21,605 bases of DNA from Thauera aromatica_A. Lineage in GTDB: Bacteria > Pseudomonadota > Gammaproteobacteria > Burkholderiales > Rhodocyclaceae. A program made the position numbers and the translations under genes. Below are positions 21,497 through 21,605 of this stretch, one piece after another (positions within the stretch are counted from its first letter, which is position 1; every line of letters begins with the position of its first letter). The stretch is taken from positions 1-21,605 of the forward strand of contig NZ_JALLIK010000069.1 in assembly GCF_023093595.1 (NCBI RefSeq), in the 5' to 3' direction. A model generated the notes under the pieces. It had not been told where the DNA came from, searched no databases, and was given only the letters and a program-made list of their open reading frames with translations.

Positions 21497-21605
21497 GTAA
21501 GCGGTAACTGCCCGGCGTCCTTGCCTACTTCGAGATTTCGAAGAGATCGGATCGCAGCGGATTGGCCGCGAAGTGTTGCTTCCACAGCCTTGGGGTGAGC
21601 TGCGC
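21497..21605. mobile_element. Probable end of an insertion sequence (IS66-like), cutting the response regulator
   Basis: The sequence that replaces the receiver-domain coding region begins GTAAGCGGTAACTGCC at 21497. IS66-family elements characteristically start 5'-GTAA, often GTAAGCG. Position, the abrupt loss of homology and the terminal bases support an insertion. The rest of the element and the target duplication are outside the window, so the family is tentative. Confidence 0.45.
21525..21605 (-). CDS. C-terminal tail of an unknown ORF entering from the right edge
   Basis: Minus-strand codons from the window edge read AQLTPRLWKQHFAANPLRSD and on to a TAG at 21527-21525, 28 nt before the junction with the truncated regulator. 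The composition is protein-like, but I do not recognise a family and it is not the usual IS66 transposase C-terminus (which ends near LLPW). It may be a chance frame inside the element. Confidence 0.25.
   Translation of the reverse strand, partial: AQLTPRLWKQHFAANPLRSDLFEISK

Noticed and set aside
1..21605. CRISPR array, tRNA or rRNA genes
   Set aside because: No regularly spaced repeats were seen and no T-arm-like sequence in the gene-free stretches; the remaining DNA is occupied by protein genes.

Overview
The window looks like chromosome from a high-GC betaproteobacterium of the Thauera/Azoarcus group (Rhodocyclales). This rests on gene order (rsmB, DUF4390, ntrY, ntrX, trkA, trkH), strongly GC-rich codon use, and a denitrifier-like norE/norF pair. 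The assignment is inference from layout, not a database match.

Left edge (1 to about 1.4 kb) is accessory DNA. It starts inside an IS21-family element: the first codons of istA on the minus strand and the element's terminal repeats, ending near 134. A compact leader (about 141-283) follows that can form nested hairpins and two pseudoknot-type pairings. One of these is a perfect 9-nt match between a hairpin loop and the ribosome-binding site of the next gene. Four small translationally coupled genes of mobile-element type follow (284-1249), then a hairpin terminator (1279-1303). Positions 1304-1930 hold no gene I can support.

The core block (1.9-16.2 kb) is all on the plus strand. It holds a TSUP-family permease gene flanked by two perfect parS sites, speD-speE (spermidine), rsmB, a DUF4390 protein, the NtrY/NtrX two-component system, TrkA/TrkH potassium uptake, hemE and priA. 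The NtrX has a degenerate AAA+ domain. Between hemE and priA lies an AT-rich 400-bp gap with a cluster of DnaA-box-like 9-mers. Together with the parS pair it suggests the region is close to the replication origin.

The right block (16.2-21.6 kb) holds a minus-strand MocR-type regulator divergent from norE-norF. A minus-strand series follows: a response regulator cut at its receiver/DNA-binding boundary by sequence starting GTAAGCG (probable IS66-type end), a short-sensor QseC-like kinase, a small exported protein (DnrO-like), and a beta-carbonic anhydrase. A direct repeat CTTAAA-N5-CTTAAA of the PmrA/QseB type sits upstream of the exported-protein gene, so that gene is the likely target of the damaged two-component system. 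The carbonic anhydrase has a good sigma-70 promoter overlaid by a long-armed inverted repeat.
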